From Burkholderia mayonis (GTDB lineage Bacteria; Pseudomonadota; Gammaproteobacteria; Burkholderiales; Burkholderiaceae): a stretch of DNA of 64,000 bases. The translations under genes were made by a program, and so were the position numbers. Location: NCBI RefSeq assembly GCF_001523745.2, contig NZ_CP013386.1:2046001-2110000 (forward strand). Reading direction: 5' to 3'. Below the pieces are notes generated by a model. It saw nothing but the letters and a program-made list of their open reading frames with translations, was not told the DNA's origin and did not search any database. Shown in pieces: positions 22,164 through 30,825 of the stretch; within the stretch, counting starts at the first letter, position 1; every line of letters begins with the position of its first letter.

Positions 22164-24611
22164 TCAATGCAGCGTCGGCGCAGCGCCGTCCGCAGCGCCC
22201 GCATCCGGGCCGACGGGTCGGATCGAACCCTCGACGATGCTCGCGCCGAATTCGCGCAGCAACTGCTGGACGAACGGATCGGCGCTCATTTCCTGCTCGG
22301 CCTCGCGCTGCCGCTTCACGCGCTCGGCGGCGGCGATCGCGGCCGCGGTGCGGCGCGCCGGCCCGACTTCGACAGAGACGTCGACCGGCTTGCCGAGCGC
22401 ATCCGCGAGCGCCGCCTTCAGCTTCGAGATTTGCGCGGCATCCGCGTATTGCTGCACCGGCACGGCGAGCTTGAGCACGCCGCCGTCGACGGACGTCAGC
22501 TCGCTGTTGAACGCAAGCTGATAAGCGACGCCCTTGAGCGGCAGGCTGGCAGCGAGCGTCGGCCATTCGCCGTCGTAGCCGATCGCGTCGAGCGGAATCG
22601 CCTCCGGCAGCGGACGCGTGTCGACGGGCGGCGCGGGCGCCGGCTTCGGCGCGACCCGAACGTCGTCGGGACCGCTGCCGAATACCGGCATGAATCCGTC
22701 GTCGGGCGGGATGAAACCGTCGTCCATCGAAAACGGCACGTAGTCGTCGGGCGGAATGTCCTCCCACGGCGGCGGCGCGTTGCGAGACTCGGATCGCGCA
22801 TCCGCGCGCGCAGCGCCGTTCGGCGACGCATCGCCTTGCGCCGAACGGGCGCGCGGCGTCGGCACCGGCACCGGCGCGTGCGGCGCGGACTTCGCCGCGG
22901 GTGCGGCAGCCGGCTCGGCCGAGCGGGCGGCACCGGCGCCACGACCGCGATCGGACGACACGCGCATGCCCGCGTTGCGCAGTACGTCGAGCGCCGCGGC
23001 CGCACCGGTCGCGCGCGACGCGGATGCGGAACCCTGTGCGGCGAGCGCGGCCGGAGCCGGCGCTTGCCCGGCCGCGACAGGCACCGGCTCCGCAGCGGTT
23101 TCAGCCGTCGATGCGGCAGCAGCAGGCGTGGCCGCGGCGATCGTCGCGGCGGATGCCGGCTCGTGCGAAGCGGTCGCGCGCGCCGCGGATTCGGATGCAA
23201 CGCTTGGCTGCGAGTTTTCCGGTGCGCTCGATTCGGCGCGCGGCGCAGCGGAACGCAATTGCGCGTCGTCCGATCGAGCGCTGGCCGGAACACGCGCGTT
23301 CGTGGGCGCGTCGCCACTTCGCTCTGCCGCTGCCGGCTCCGCTTGCGCAGGCGGCAAGTCGGAGCGAACCGCCGCCGCGCGTGCGCCAGCCGCCTTCGGC
23401 GCTTGCGCCGTAGCGGCAATCGCCGCCGGCGATGCACTGAGTGCCGCAGCCGCGCGCGCGCTCGACTTCGTCGCCGCGCCGCTCGCCTGAGCCGGCAACC
23501 CGCCGCCCGGCGCGCCGCCGCCCGTCGTCGCGGGTTCGAACGCGAGCATCCGCAGCAGCGTCATCGTGAAGCCCGCGTATTCATCGGGCGCGAGACCGAG
23601 CTCGCCGCGCCCGACCGTCGCGATCTGATAATAGAGTTGCACCTGCTCGGGACTCATCAGCTCGGCGAAGCGGCGCAGATCGGCCGCTTCCGGCCATTCG
23701 TCGAGCACCGACGCCGGTGCGAACTGCGCCCATGCGATCCGGTGCAGCAGGCTCGCGAGATCCTGCAGCGCGGCCGAGAACGACAGGCTGCGCAGCGCCA
23801 TCTCGTCGGCGACGGCAAGGATCTGCGGACCGTCGGCCGCTGCTAGCGCATCGAGGAGGCGCACCATGTAAGTCTGGTCGAGCGTGCCTAGCATGCCGGA
23901 CACGGCGGTTTCCGTCACTTCGTTCGCCGAATACGCGATCGCCTGGTCGGTCAGCGACAGCGCGTCGCGCATGCTGCCTTGCGCGGCGCGCGCGAGAAGA
24001 CGCAGCGCCTGCGGCTCGAACGCGATCTTTTCTTCGCCCAGAATCCGTTCGAGATGCGACACGATGTGCCCAGCCGGCATCTGCTTCAAATTGAACTGCA
24101 GGCAGCGCGACAACACAGTGACAGGGATCTTTTGCGGATCGGTGGTCGCGAGGATGAATTTGACGTGCGGCGGCGGCTCCTCGAGCGTCTTCAGCATCGC
24201 GTTGAACGCGTGGTTCGTCAACATGTGCACTTCGTCGATCATGTAGACCTTGAAGCGCGCATCGACGGGCGCGTACACCGCGCGCTCGAGCAGCGCGGCC
24301 ATTTCGTCGACGCCGCGATTGCTCGCCGCGTCCATTTCGACATAGTCGACGAAGCGTCCCTCATCGATTTCGCGGCACGCGCGGCACACGCCGCACGGCT
24401 GCGACGTGACGCCCGTCTCGCAATTGAGCGCCTTCGCGAAGATTCGCGACAGCGTGGTCTTGCCGACGCCGCGCGTGCCTGTAAATAGATAGGCGTGGTG
24501 CAAACGCCCGCCGTCGAGCGCGTGCGTGAGCGCCCTGACGACGTGCTCCTGGCCGACGAGCGAAGCGAAATCCTTCGGACGCCACTTGCGTGCGAGAACT
24601 TGATAGGTCAT
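22164..24611 (-). CDS. dnaX: DNA polymerase III subunit tau/gamma
   Basis: Clamp-loader ATPase of the replicase. Walker A GTRGVGKTTLSR, a four-Cys zinc module (CETGVTSQPCGVCRAC) and the sensor/lid regions lie in the first 370 residues. A long Ala/Pro/Ser-rich tract (about residues 375-640) leads to the tau-specific C-terminal domain ending ADGAAPTLH. 815 residues is large, mostly because of the Ala-rich linker. I see no A6-type slippery site, so separate gamma production is not evident. Confidence 0.95.
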   Translation of the reverse strand: MTYQVLARKWRPKDFASLVGQEHVVRALTHALDGGRLHHAYLFTGTRGVGKTTLSRIFAKALNCETGVTSQPCGVCRACREIDEGRFVDYVEMDAASNRGVDEMAALLERAVYAPVDARFKVYMIDEVHMLTNHAFNAMLKTLEEPPPHVKFILATTDPQKIPVTVLSRCLQFNLKQMPAGHIVSHLERILGEEKIAFEPQALRLLARAAQGSMRDALSLTDQAIAYSANEVTETAVSGMLGTLDQTYMVRLLDALAAADGPQILAVADEMALRSLSFSAALQDLASLLHRIAWAQFAPASVLDEWPEAADLRRFAELMSPEQVQLYYQIATVGRGELGLAPDEYAGFTMTLLRMLAFEPATTGGGAPGGGLPAQASGAATKSSARAAAALSASPAAIAATAQAPKAAGARAAAVRSDLPPAQAEPAAAERSGDAPTNARVPASARSDDAQLRSAAPRAESSAPENSQPSVASESAARATASHEPASAATIAAATPAAAASTAETAAEPVPVAAGQAPAPAALAAQGSASASRATGAAAALDVLRNAGMRVSSDRGRGAGAARSAEPAAAPAAKSAPHAPVPVPTPRARSAQGDASPNGAARADARSESRNAPPPWEDIPPDDYVPFSMDDGFIPPDDGFMPVFGSGPDDVRVAPKPAPAPPVDTRPLPEAIPLDAIGYDGEWPTLAASLPLKGVAYQLAFNSELTSVDGGVLKLAVPVQQYADAAQISKLKAALADALGKPVDVSVEVGPARRTAAAIAAAERVKRQREAEQEMSADPFVQQLLREFGASIVEGSIRPVGPDAGAADGAAPTLH

Positions 24612-24747
24612 CGGGAAATTGTATCAGCAACGCTGCGCCGCGCCGACAGGTTGAACGTCGCGAAGCACGCGCACATCGGAGTCGATTGGGAAGCGAAAGG
24701 AAAGGGAGGAAAACGGAAGAACGTGCGCGGGAAATACAAGCGGAAGG

Positions 24748-24844
24748 TGACGAGCCCGACCCTCGGCACTGGCGGAAAACGGCTGTGGCTGCTTCGTTCC
24801 CGACCTGACCAGGTTGACCACCCCACCATGCGAGGAGGCCCGTC
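24748..24844 (-). ncRNA. ffs: 4.5S signal recognition particle RNA (small bacterial SRP RNA)
   Basis: The minus strand reads GGTCAGGTCGGGAACGAAGC then AGCCA, the conserved SRP RNA apical loop that binds Ffh. The ends pair (24837-24844 GACGGGCC with 24749-24756 GGCTCGTC), giving about 97 nt. The gene lies upstream of dnaX on the same strand, a common betaproteobacterial arrangement. A TAGAAT -10 element at 24852-24857 (minus) is placed correctly for a start at about 24844. Confidence 0.93.
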
Positions 24845-25241
24845 ACGGCGCATTCTAGCATCGCTTCGCGCGCGGCGCGACCGTTATTCGCATACGAGAC
24901 GATAAATCGCGCCATTCCCAATGCCGATCCGCGCTTTCCCGAACGCACCGCGGTCGATTATCCGATTGCCCGCCCCTTGCAATTCGCTGCGCCGCGCCCA
25001 TTTGATGCACATGCGGGCGGCGAGCCGGATGCGCATCACCCCCTATTCGCGTAGCGGCTACTATCGCCGTCAACAGCAGATAGCAATTTAGGCTAATATG
25101 ACGCCCGAATGACCCGCGAGCCGCGGCATGCAGCGCTCACGCCCTTCTTTTCGCAAGAGCGGAGCTTCCTGCCCCGGCGACCGGCAAAGCCCGTGGGCAG
25201 CCGGCGCAGGCAGTCCCCGAACCGAAAGAGGTATTGACCCA
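24845..25241. other. Intergenic spacer between ffs and trxA (397 bp)
   Basis: Divergent control region. On the minus strand it holds the ffs -10 element (TAGAAT, 24852-24857). On the plus strand TAATAT at 25094-25099 is a possible trxA -10 with a poorly conserved -35. No credible coding frame. Confidence 0.6.
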
Positions 25242-25568
25242 ATGAGCGAACAGATCAAACACATCAGCGACGCATCGTTCGAGCAGGACGTCGTCAAGTC
25301 CGACAAGCCGGTCCTGCTGGACTTCTGGGCCGAGTGGTGCGGTCCGTGCAAGATGATCGCCCCGATCCTCGACGAAGTCGCGAAGGACTACGGCGACAAG
25401 CTGCAGATCGCGAAGATCAATGTCGACGACAACCAGGCGACGCCCGCGAAGTTCGGCGTGCGCGGCATCCCGACGCTGATCCTCTTCAAGAACGGCGCGG
25501 TCGCCGCGCAGAAGGTCGGCGCGCTGTCGAAGTCGCAACTTACCGCGTTCCTGGACAGCCATCTCTAA
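25242..25568 (+). CDS. trxA: Thioredoxin
   Basis: 108-residue thiol-disulfide reductant with the active site WCGPCKM and the conserved cis-proline region [14 protein letters not shown] 25242 ([12 protein letters not shown]) is chosen although an upstream frame is open from 25128. It is followed by rho on the same strand, as in many proteobacteria, with a strong hairpin in between. Confidence 0.97.
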   Translation: MSEQIKHISDASFEQDVVKSDKPVLLDFWAEWCGPCKMIAPILDEVAKDYGDKLQIAKINVDDNQATPAKFGVRGIPTLILFKNGAVAAQKVGALSKSQLTAFLDSHL

Positions 25569-25578
25569 ACGGATACAC

Positions 25579-25618
25579 CGCGGCGCACGTGTTGTCAGCC
25601 GACAACACATGCGCCGCG
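25579..25618 (+). other. Long hairpin between trxA and rho
   Basis: An 18-bp inverted repeat with one mismatch and a four-base loop (arms at 25579-25596 and 25601-25618, beginning CGCGGCGCACGTGTTGTC). There is no T tract after it, so it is not a textbook intrinsic terminator; it may protect or process the trxA 3' end or shape the rho leader. Confidence 0.6.
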
Positions 25619-25762
25619 AAATCCGCCGATCGGCCGCTCAAGCCCGAATCGGCCTATGCTAGAATCAAAAACGTCGATAAGACGCATATAAGTCTCTGAG
25701 CGCTTCCGCTCGCCCTCCTCCCTATATCTTTCGTCGCATCTCCTCCCTGGCGGGATCTCCGT

Positions 25763-27025
25763 ATGCATTTATCCGAGCTCAAGTCTCTGCACGTCTCCGA
25801 ATTGATCGAAATGGCCAATGGCCTGGAGATCGAAAACGCGAACCGCCTGCGAAAGCAGGAGTTGATGTTCGCCATTCTCAAAAAGCGCGCCAAGACGGGA
25901 GAAACGATCTTCGGCGACGGCACGCTCGAAGTGCTGCCGGATGGTTTCGGCTTCCTGCGCTCGCCGGAAATGTCGTACCTCGCGAGCACCGACGACATCT
26001 ACATCAGCCCGTCGCAGATCCGCCGCTTCAACCTGCACACCGGCGACACGATCGAAGGCGAAGTCCGCACGCCGAAGGACGGCGAGCGCTATTTCGCGCT
26101 CGTGAAGGTCGACAAAGTCAACGGGCAGCCGCCCGAGGCCTCGAAACACAAGATCATGTTCGAGAACCTCACGCCGCTCCACCCGAACAAGCCGCTGTCG
26201 CTCGAGCGCGAAATGCGCGGCGAGGAAAACGTGACGGGCCGCATCATCGACATGATCGCGCCGATCGGCAAGGGCCAGCGCGGCTTGCTCGTCGCGTCGC
26301 CAAAGTCCGGCAAGACCGTGATGCTTCAACACATCGCGCATGCGATCAAGCAGAACCATCCGGACGTGATCCTGTTCGTGCTCCTCATCGACGAGCGCCC
26401 CGAAGAAGTGACCGAAATGCAGCGCTCGGTCGCGGGCGAAGTGATCGCGTCGACGTTCGACGAACCGGCCACGCGTCACGTGCAGGTCGCCGAAATGGTG
26501 ATCGAGAAAGCCAAGCGCCTCGTCGAAATGAAGCACGACGTCGTGATCCTGCTCGACTCGATCACGCGTCTCGCACGCGCGTACAACACCGTGATCCCGG
26601 CGTCGGGCAAGGTGCTGACGGGCGGCGTTGACGCGAACGCGCTGCAGCGCCCCAAGCGCTTCTTCGGCGCGGCGCGCAACATCGAGGAAGGCGGCTCGCT
26701 CACGATCATCGGCACCGCGCTGATCGAAACCGGCAGCCGTATGGACGACGTGATCTACGAAGAGTTCAAGGGCACGGGCAACATGGAAGTGCACCTCGAG
26801 CGCCGCCTCGCGGAAAAGCGCGTCTATCCGTCGATCAACCTGAACAAGTCCGGCACGCGTCGCGAAGAAATGCTGATCAAGCCCGAGATCCTCCAAAAAA
26901 TCTGGGTGCTGCGCAAGTTCATCCACGACATGGACGAAGTCGAAGCGATGGAATTCCTGCTCGACAAGATCCGCCAGACGAAGAGCAACGCAGAATTCTT
27001 CGATCTGATGCGCCGCGGCGGCTGA
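25763..27025 (+). CDS. rho: Transcription termination factor Rho
   Basis: Hexameric RNA helicase that ends transcription. The N-terminal Rho domain ([20 protein letters not shown]) precedes a cold-shock-like RNA-binding domain ([20 protein letters not shown]) and a RecA-type ATPase with P-loop [10 protein letters not shown], Walker [17 protein letters not shown] and the Q/R-loop region. 420 residues. The 194-bp leader and the strong terminator after the gene suggest its own transcription unit; autoregulation is typical of rho. Confidence 0.98.
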   Translation: MHLSELKSLHVSELIEMANGLEIENANRLRKQELMFAILKKRAKTGETIFGDGTLEVLPDGFGFLRSPEMSYLASTDDIYISPSQIRRFNLHTGDTIEGEVRTPKDGERYFALVKVDKVNGQPPEASKHKIMFENLTPLHPNKPLSLEREMRGEENVTGRIIDMIAPIGKGQRGLLVASPKSGKTVMLQHIAHAIKQNHPDVILFVLLIDERPEEVTEMQRSVAGEVIASTFDEPATRHVQVAEMVIEKAKRLVEMKHDVVILLDSITRLARAYNTVIPASGKVLTGGVDANALQRPKRFFGAARNIEEGGSLTIIGTALIETGSRMDDVIYEEFKGTGNMEVHLERRLAEKRVYPSINLNKSGTRREEMLIKPEILQKIWVLRKFIHDMDEVEAMEFLLDKIRQTKSNAEFFDLMRRGG

Positions 27026-27055
27026 CGCCCGCTCCGCTCGCTCGCCGCAGTGAAG

Positions 27056-27082
27056 AACCGCCCGTTCGCCGGGCGGTTTTTT
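27056..27082 (+). terminator. Rho-independent terminator of rho
   Basis: Stem AACCGCCCG / CGGGCGGTT with a five-base loop TTCGC, followed by TTTTTT. The T tract runs directly into the large palindrome that precedes the merR gene. Confidence 0.9.
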
Positions 27083-27122
27083 ATAGATCAACATGTACGT
27101 GAACGTACACGTTGATCTATAA
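27081..27122. promoter_or_regulatory. Large palindrome, likely MerR-type operator
   Basis: Two 20-base arms around a central GA, with only one mismatch (TTATAGATCAAC..GTACGT GA ACGTAC..GTTGATCTATAA). The right edge makes a TATAAT (27118-27123) usable as -10 of the downstream merR-MFS pair. The CGTGAACG centre and position 41 bp before the merR start fit an autoregulatory operator; the match to a -35 is poor. Confidence 0.65.
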
Positions 27123-27163
27123 TCGCGGATATCGACCCTTCGTCGTCCGGAGATTTCCCCGCC

Positions 27164-27679
27164 ATGAGCGACGCCCCTCCCACCCTGCTCCTGACCGTAC
27201 GCGACGCCGCCGCGCGGCTCGGCGTGACGCCGCGCACGCTCAAGTACTACGAGGAGCGCGGGCTCATCACGCCGTCGCGCAGCGAAGGCCGCTACCGGCT
27301 GTATGACGCCTCGGATCTCGAGCGCTTCGAGCGCATCCTGCGGTTGCGCGCGCTCGGCTTCTCGCTGCACGGCATCACCGAGATGCTGAAGCGCCCGCTC
27401 GAAGCGACGGGCGACGGGCGGCGGCGCTACTCGGACGCGTCGCTGCGCGACATTCACGCGGATCTGTCGCAGCAGATCGCGACGCTCGATGCGCGCATCG
27501 CCGCCGCACAGCGTGAATTGAAGGAGGTGCGCGCGCTGAAGAAAGAGTTGCAGCACGACATCGATTATGTCGAGCGCCGGCTCGCCGGCGAAAACCCCGA
27601 CGAGTTGATCGCCCAGCGCCGGGCCGCGGCGCACGGCCGCCAATCGAGCAGCCGCAAGACGGGCGGGACCGACGCATGA
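27164..27679 (+). CDS. MerR family transcriptional regulator
   Basis: 171 residues. A winged HTH (TVRDAAARLGVTPRTLKYYE, then ERGLITPSRSEGRYRLYDAS) at residues 10-78, followed by a long dimerisation coiled coil (about 105-150) and a short basic tail. No cysteine, so a metal or thiol sensor is unlikely and a small-molecule ligand is more plausible. It overlaps the MFS exporter gene by four bases (ATGA), which makes the exporter its obvious target. Confidence 0.92.
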   Translation: MSDAPPTLLLTVRDAAARLGVTPRTLKYYEERGLITPSRSEGRYRLYDASDLERFERILRLRALGFSLHGITEMLKRPLEATGDGRRRYSDASLRDIHADLSQQIATLDARIAAAQRELKEVRALKKELQHDIDYVERRLAGENPDELIAQRRAAAHGRQSSSRKTGGTDA

Positions 27680-29232
27680 GCGCAACGCCGGATCGGCCGC
27701 CGCTTTGGAGCGCCGCGAACCTGCGCGGCGATTTCTTTCCATGGGTGCTCGCGATCGTCACCGGCCTCGACTACTTCGACAACGCGGCGTTCTCGTTTTT
27801 CGCGAGCTACATCGCGGGCGGGATCAATGCGTCGCCGGACGAGCTCGTGTGGGCGTCGAGCACGTACGCGGTGACCGCGGTGCTTGGCATCCTGCAGCAG
27901 CAATGGTGGGTCGACCGGCTCGGGCATCGCCGCTACGTCGCCGGCTGCATGCTGATGTTCTCGCTCGGCGCGGCGGCCGCGGCGCTCGCGGACACGTCGC
28001 TGCAGCTCGCATTCGCGCGCGGCTTTCAAGGCTATTTCATCGGCCCGATGATGGGCGCGTGCCGGATCCTGATCCAGACCAGCTTCGCGCCGAAAGACCG
28101 CCCGCCCGCGACGCGCGCGTTCCTCATCATGCTGCTGCTCGGCAGCGCGCTCGCGCCGATCGCGGGCGGCCTGCTGGTCGCGCACTTCACGTGGCGCGCC
28201 CTGTTCGCGTGCACGGTGCCGACGGGCATCCTGTTCGCCGCGCTCGCATTCGTCGCGCTGCCGGATTTCGGCCACACGCCGCCCGACGAGCGCGGCAGCG
28301 CGCACTTCTGGCCGTACGTGACCTTCGCGCTCGCACAGGCCGCGCTGCAGATCGTGATGCAGCAGGTGCGCTTCCAGCTCTTCGCCGGCTCGCCGCAGCT
28401 CGTGCTGCTGACGGCGGGCGGCCTCGCCGCGCTCGCGTGGTTCGGCTACCACCAGTGGCGCCATCCGGCGCCGCTCGTGCGGCTGCACGCGTTTCGCGAG
28501 CGCACGTTTCAGGTCGGCCTGCTGCTCTATATGTTCTATTACTACGAGACGACGGGCTACAGCTACCTGATCTCCCGCTTTCTCGAAACCGGACTCGGCT
28601 ATCCGGTCGAGAACGCCGGGCGGCTCGTCGGCACGATGTCGCTGATCTCCGCGAGCGCGCTCTTCGTCTATCTGCGCTACGCGGCGCGGCTCACGCACAA
28701 GAAATGGATCATCGTGCCGGGCTTCGCGATGGCCGCGTTCGCCGCACTGTGGATGACGCGGATGGCGCCCGACGTCGGCCAGGCCGCGCTCGTCGTGCCG
28801 CTCCTGATGCGCGGGCTGCTGCTCCTTTTCATCGTGCTGCCCGTCGCGAATCTAACGTTCCGCGTGTTCGCGATCGAAGAATATTCGCACGGCTACCGGC
28901 TGAAGAACATCGTTCGACAACTGACGATCTCGTTCGCGACCGCGTCCGTCATCATCGTCGAGCAGCACCGGCTCGCCGTGCATCAGACGCGGCTCGTCGA
29001 GCAGGCGAACGTCTACAACCCGCTGTTCCAGCAGACCATCGATACGCTGACGCGCAGCTTCGCCGAGGCGGGCCACGCGCTGAACGAGGCGCACGCGCTC
29101 GCGCTCGTCACCGTGAGCCGGACGATCGCGCAGCAGGCGTCGTTTCTGTCGTCGCTCGACGGCTTCTATTTCCTCGCGGGCGTCGCGATCTGCGGCGGCA
29201 TCTTCGCCGCCTGGCAAAAAGAGATCGATTGA
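27676..29232 (+). CDS. MFS transporter, DHA2-like drug exporter
   Basis: 518 residues with about 14 membrane helices, as in the EmrB/QacA (DHA2) group of proton-coupled exporters. The N-terminus FFPWVLAIVTGLDYFDNAAFSFFA carries the conserved acidic residue of helix 1; a loop DRLGHRRYV after helix 2 matches motif A. Translationally coupled to the MerR gene. The substrate is unknown; I see no outer-membrane or membrane-fusion partner next to it. Confidence 0.9.
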   Translation: MSATPDRPPLWSAANLRGDFFPWVLAIVTGLDYFDNAAFSFFASYIAGGINASPDELVWASSTYAVTAVLGILQQQWWVDRLGHRRYVAGCMLMFSLGAAAAALADTSLQLAFARGFQGYFIGPMMGACRILIQTSFAPKDRPPATRAFLIMLLLGSALAPIAGGLLVAHFTWRALFACTVPTGILFAALAFVALPDFGHTPPDERGSAHFWPYVTFALAQAALQIVMQQVRFQLFAGSPQLVLLTAGGLAALAWFGYHQWRHPAPLVRLHAFRERTFQVGLLLYMFYYYETTGYSYLISRFLETGLGYPVENAGRLVGTMSLISASALFVYLRYAARLTHKKWIIVPGFAMAAFAALWMTRMAPDVGQAALVVPLLMRGLLLLFIVLPVANLTFRVFAIEEYSHGYRLKNIVRQLTISFATASVIIVEQHRLAVHQTRLVEQANVYNPLFQQTIDTLTRSFAEAGHALNEAHALALVTVSRTIAQQASFLSSLDGFYFLAGVAICGGIFAAWQKEID

Positions 29233-29273
29233 GGTACGTTTAGCGCCTGTCGCTTCACGCCCTCGCCATCCCG

Positions 29274-30119
29274 ATGTTTTCCAAACTCACCCAGTGGTTC
29301 GACGCGCGCCGCCGCGACCGCGCGCTGCGCGCGCATCCGATCCCGGATGCGCTGTGGCGCGACACGCTCGAGCACCTGCCGTTTCTGTCGTATCTGTCGA
29401 CCGAAGACCGTGAGCGGCTGCGCGAGACGACGAGTCTCTTTCTCGCTCAGAAGTCGTTCTCGACCGCGCACGGGCTCGAGCTCACCGATGCGATCGTCGT
29501 CGGCATTGCCGTGCAAGCGTGCGTGCCCGTGCTGAATCTCGGCCTCGACCTGTATCGCGGCTGGGTCGGCATCGTCGTCTATCCGGGCGAGTTCGTGATC
29601 CGCAAGACGGTCGAGGACGAGGACGGCGTCGTTCACGAGGTCGAGCACGACGCGAGCGGCGAAGCGTGGGAAGGCGGCCCGGTGATCCTGTCGTGGGAGG
29701 ACGTGCAGATGTCGGACGGCTCGGACGCGTACAACGTCGTGATCCACGAATTCGCGCACAAGATCGACATGATGAGCGGCCCGGCCGACGGTCATCCGCC
29801 CCTTTTTCGCCGCTGGCACGCGCCGGACCTCGACGCCGAACGCTGGGCCGACGTGTTCGACCATGCGTACGACCAATTCTGCGACCGCGTCGACGCGGTG
29901 CCGGACCGCGCGTGGGCGCGCTTCGAGCGCGATTCGCTGATCGATCCGTATGCGGCCGACCACCCGTCGGAATTCTTCGCGGTCTGCAGCGAAGCGCTCT
30001 TCGTCAAGCCCCGGGCGTTCGAGGCCGAATTTCCGGAGCTTTACCGGCTGCTCGCCCGCTATTACCGGCAGGATCCCGCGCAAACGGGTGTCCTCGCGCA
30101 GCCCGCAGCGCGCGCTTGA
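29274..30119 (+). CDS. mtfA: MtfA-like zinc-dependent peptidase
   Basis: 281 residues with the zinc-binding motif HEFAHKID (about residues 160-167) and a distal Glu in [12 protein letters not shown], as in MtfA (YeeI). In E. coli MtfA binds the glucose repressor Mlc and has peptidase activity. The first 50 residues ([22 protein letters not shown]) are the family N-terminus. It starts 41 bp after the MFS gene and may share its transcript. Confidence 0.92.
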   Translation: MFSKLTQWFDARRRDRALRAHPIPDALWRDTLEHLPFLSYLSTEDRERLRETTSLFLAQKSFSTAHGLELTDAIVVGIAVQACVPVLNLGLDLYRGWVGIVVYPGEFVIRKTVEDEDGVVHEVEHDASGEAWEGGPVILSWEDVQMSDGSDAYNVVIHEFAHKIDMMSGPADGHPPLFRRWHAPDLDAERWADVFDHAYDQFCDRVDAVPDRAWARFERDSLIDPYAADHPSEFFAVCSEALFVKPRAFEAEFPELYRLLARYYRQDPAQTGVLAQPAARA

Positions 30120-30258
30120 CGGACGAAAAATTCGCCAGGCGTCTGATTTTCTGGCATAATCGCGAGCTTTCGACCTTAGGCAAGTGGCTCGCGCCGGGCT
30201 TTCGCACCTCGGCACCGCGCAGCGCCGACCGGCGTCGATTCACGACGCGCCCAGCACG

Positions 30259-30280
30259 CATGTCCGGCTGTCCGGACATG
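30259..30280 (+). promoter_or_regulatory. Inverted repeat in the rpmE2 leader
   Basis: CATGTCCGG - CTGT - CCGGACATG, a perfect 9-bp stem with a four-base loop, 58 bp before the rpmE2 start. A CATAAT at about 30156-30161 is a candidate -10 upstream. It could be a ribosomal-protein leader hairpin or a protein-binding site. Confidence 0.5.
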
Positions 30281-30337
30281 ATGCGAAGCGCGATGCGCAA
30301 GCGGCGGGCTGGCTACCGCTCTTACACTGGAAAAACC

Positions 30338-30601
30338 ATGAAACAAGGCATTCACCCGGATTACCGCGAAGTCGTCTTCCAAGACATGTCGAACGGCTTC
30401 AAGTTCATCACGCGCTCGACGATCCAGACGCGCGAAACCGTCGAGCTCGACGGCAAGACCTACCCGCTCGCGAAGATCGAAGTGTCGTCGGAGTCGCACT
30501 CGTTCTACACCGGCCAGCAAAAGATCATGGATACGGCGGGCCGCGTCGAGAAGTTCAAGAACAAGTTCGGCGCACGCGCCAGCGGCAAGGCTGCGAAGTA
30601 A
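30338..30601 (+). CDS. rpmE2: 50S ribosomal protein L31 type B (zinc-independent)
   Basis: 87 residues starting [20 protein letters not shown]. It lacks the CxxC zinc ligands of type A L31, so it is the C-minus paralogue usually induced on zinc limitation. A perfect 9-bp inverted repeat sits in the leader (30259-30280). A rho-independent terminator follows. Zur regulation is known for this type in other bacteria; I see no clear AT-rich Zur box here. Confidence 0.96.
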   Translation: MKQGIHPDYREVVFQDMSNGFKFITRSTIQTRETVELDGKTYPLAKIEVSSESHSFYTGQQKIMDTAGRVEKFKNKFGARASGKAAK

Positions 30602-30650
30602 GCTTCGCGCCCCGTCGGCACCGGCCTCGCGCCGGACCGGCTCCGCAAAG

Positions 30651-30676
30651 AAGGCAGCCCAGGCTGCCTTTTTTTG
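30651..30676 (+). terminator. Rho-independent terminator of rpmE2
   Basis: AAGGCAGC / GCTGCCTT stem with a four-base loop and a T7 tract. Confidence 0.9.
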
Positions 30677-30825
30677 TCCCCGCTCATCCCGCACGGTCGC
30701 CGAGCGCCGCGCGGGCCATCCGGTTCGCTGACGCGCGTCGTCCAGCGCGTCTACAATGCCGGATGCTCGAAATGGCCCGCCGCGCCCGCGTCGGGCATGT
30801 CACCCATCCTCTGCCGCCCATCTGC

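Noticed and set aside
22164..24611. Programmed frameshift in dnaX
   Set aside because: No A-rich slippery heptamer was seen where the gamma product would end.
25654..25998. Minus-strand frame of 114 codons opposite the rho start
   Set aside because: Antisense of rho and its leader.
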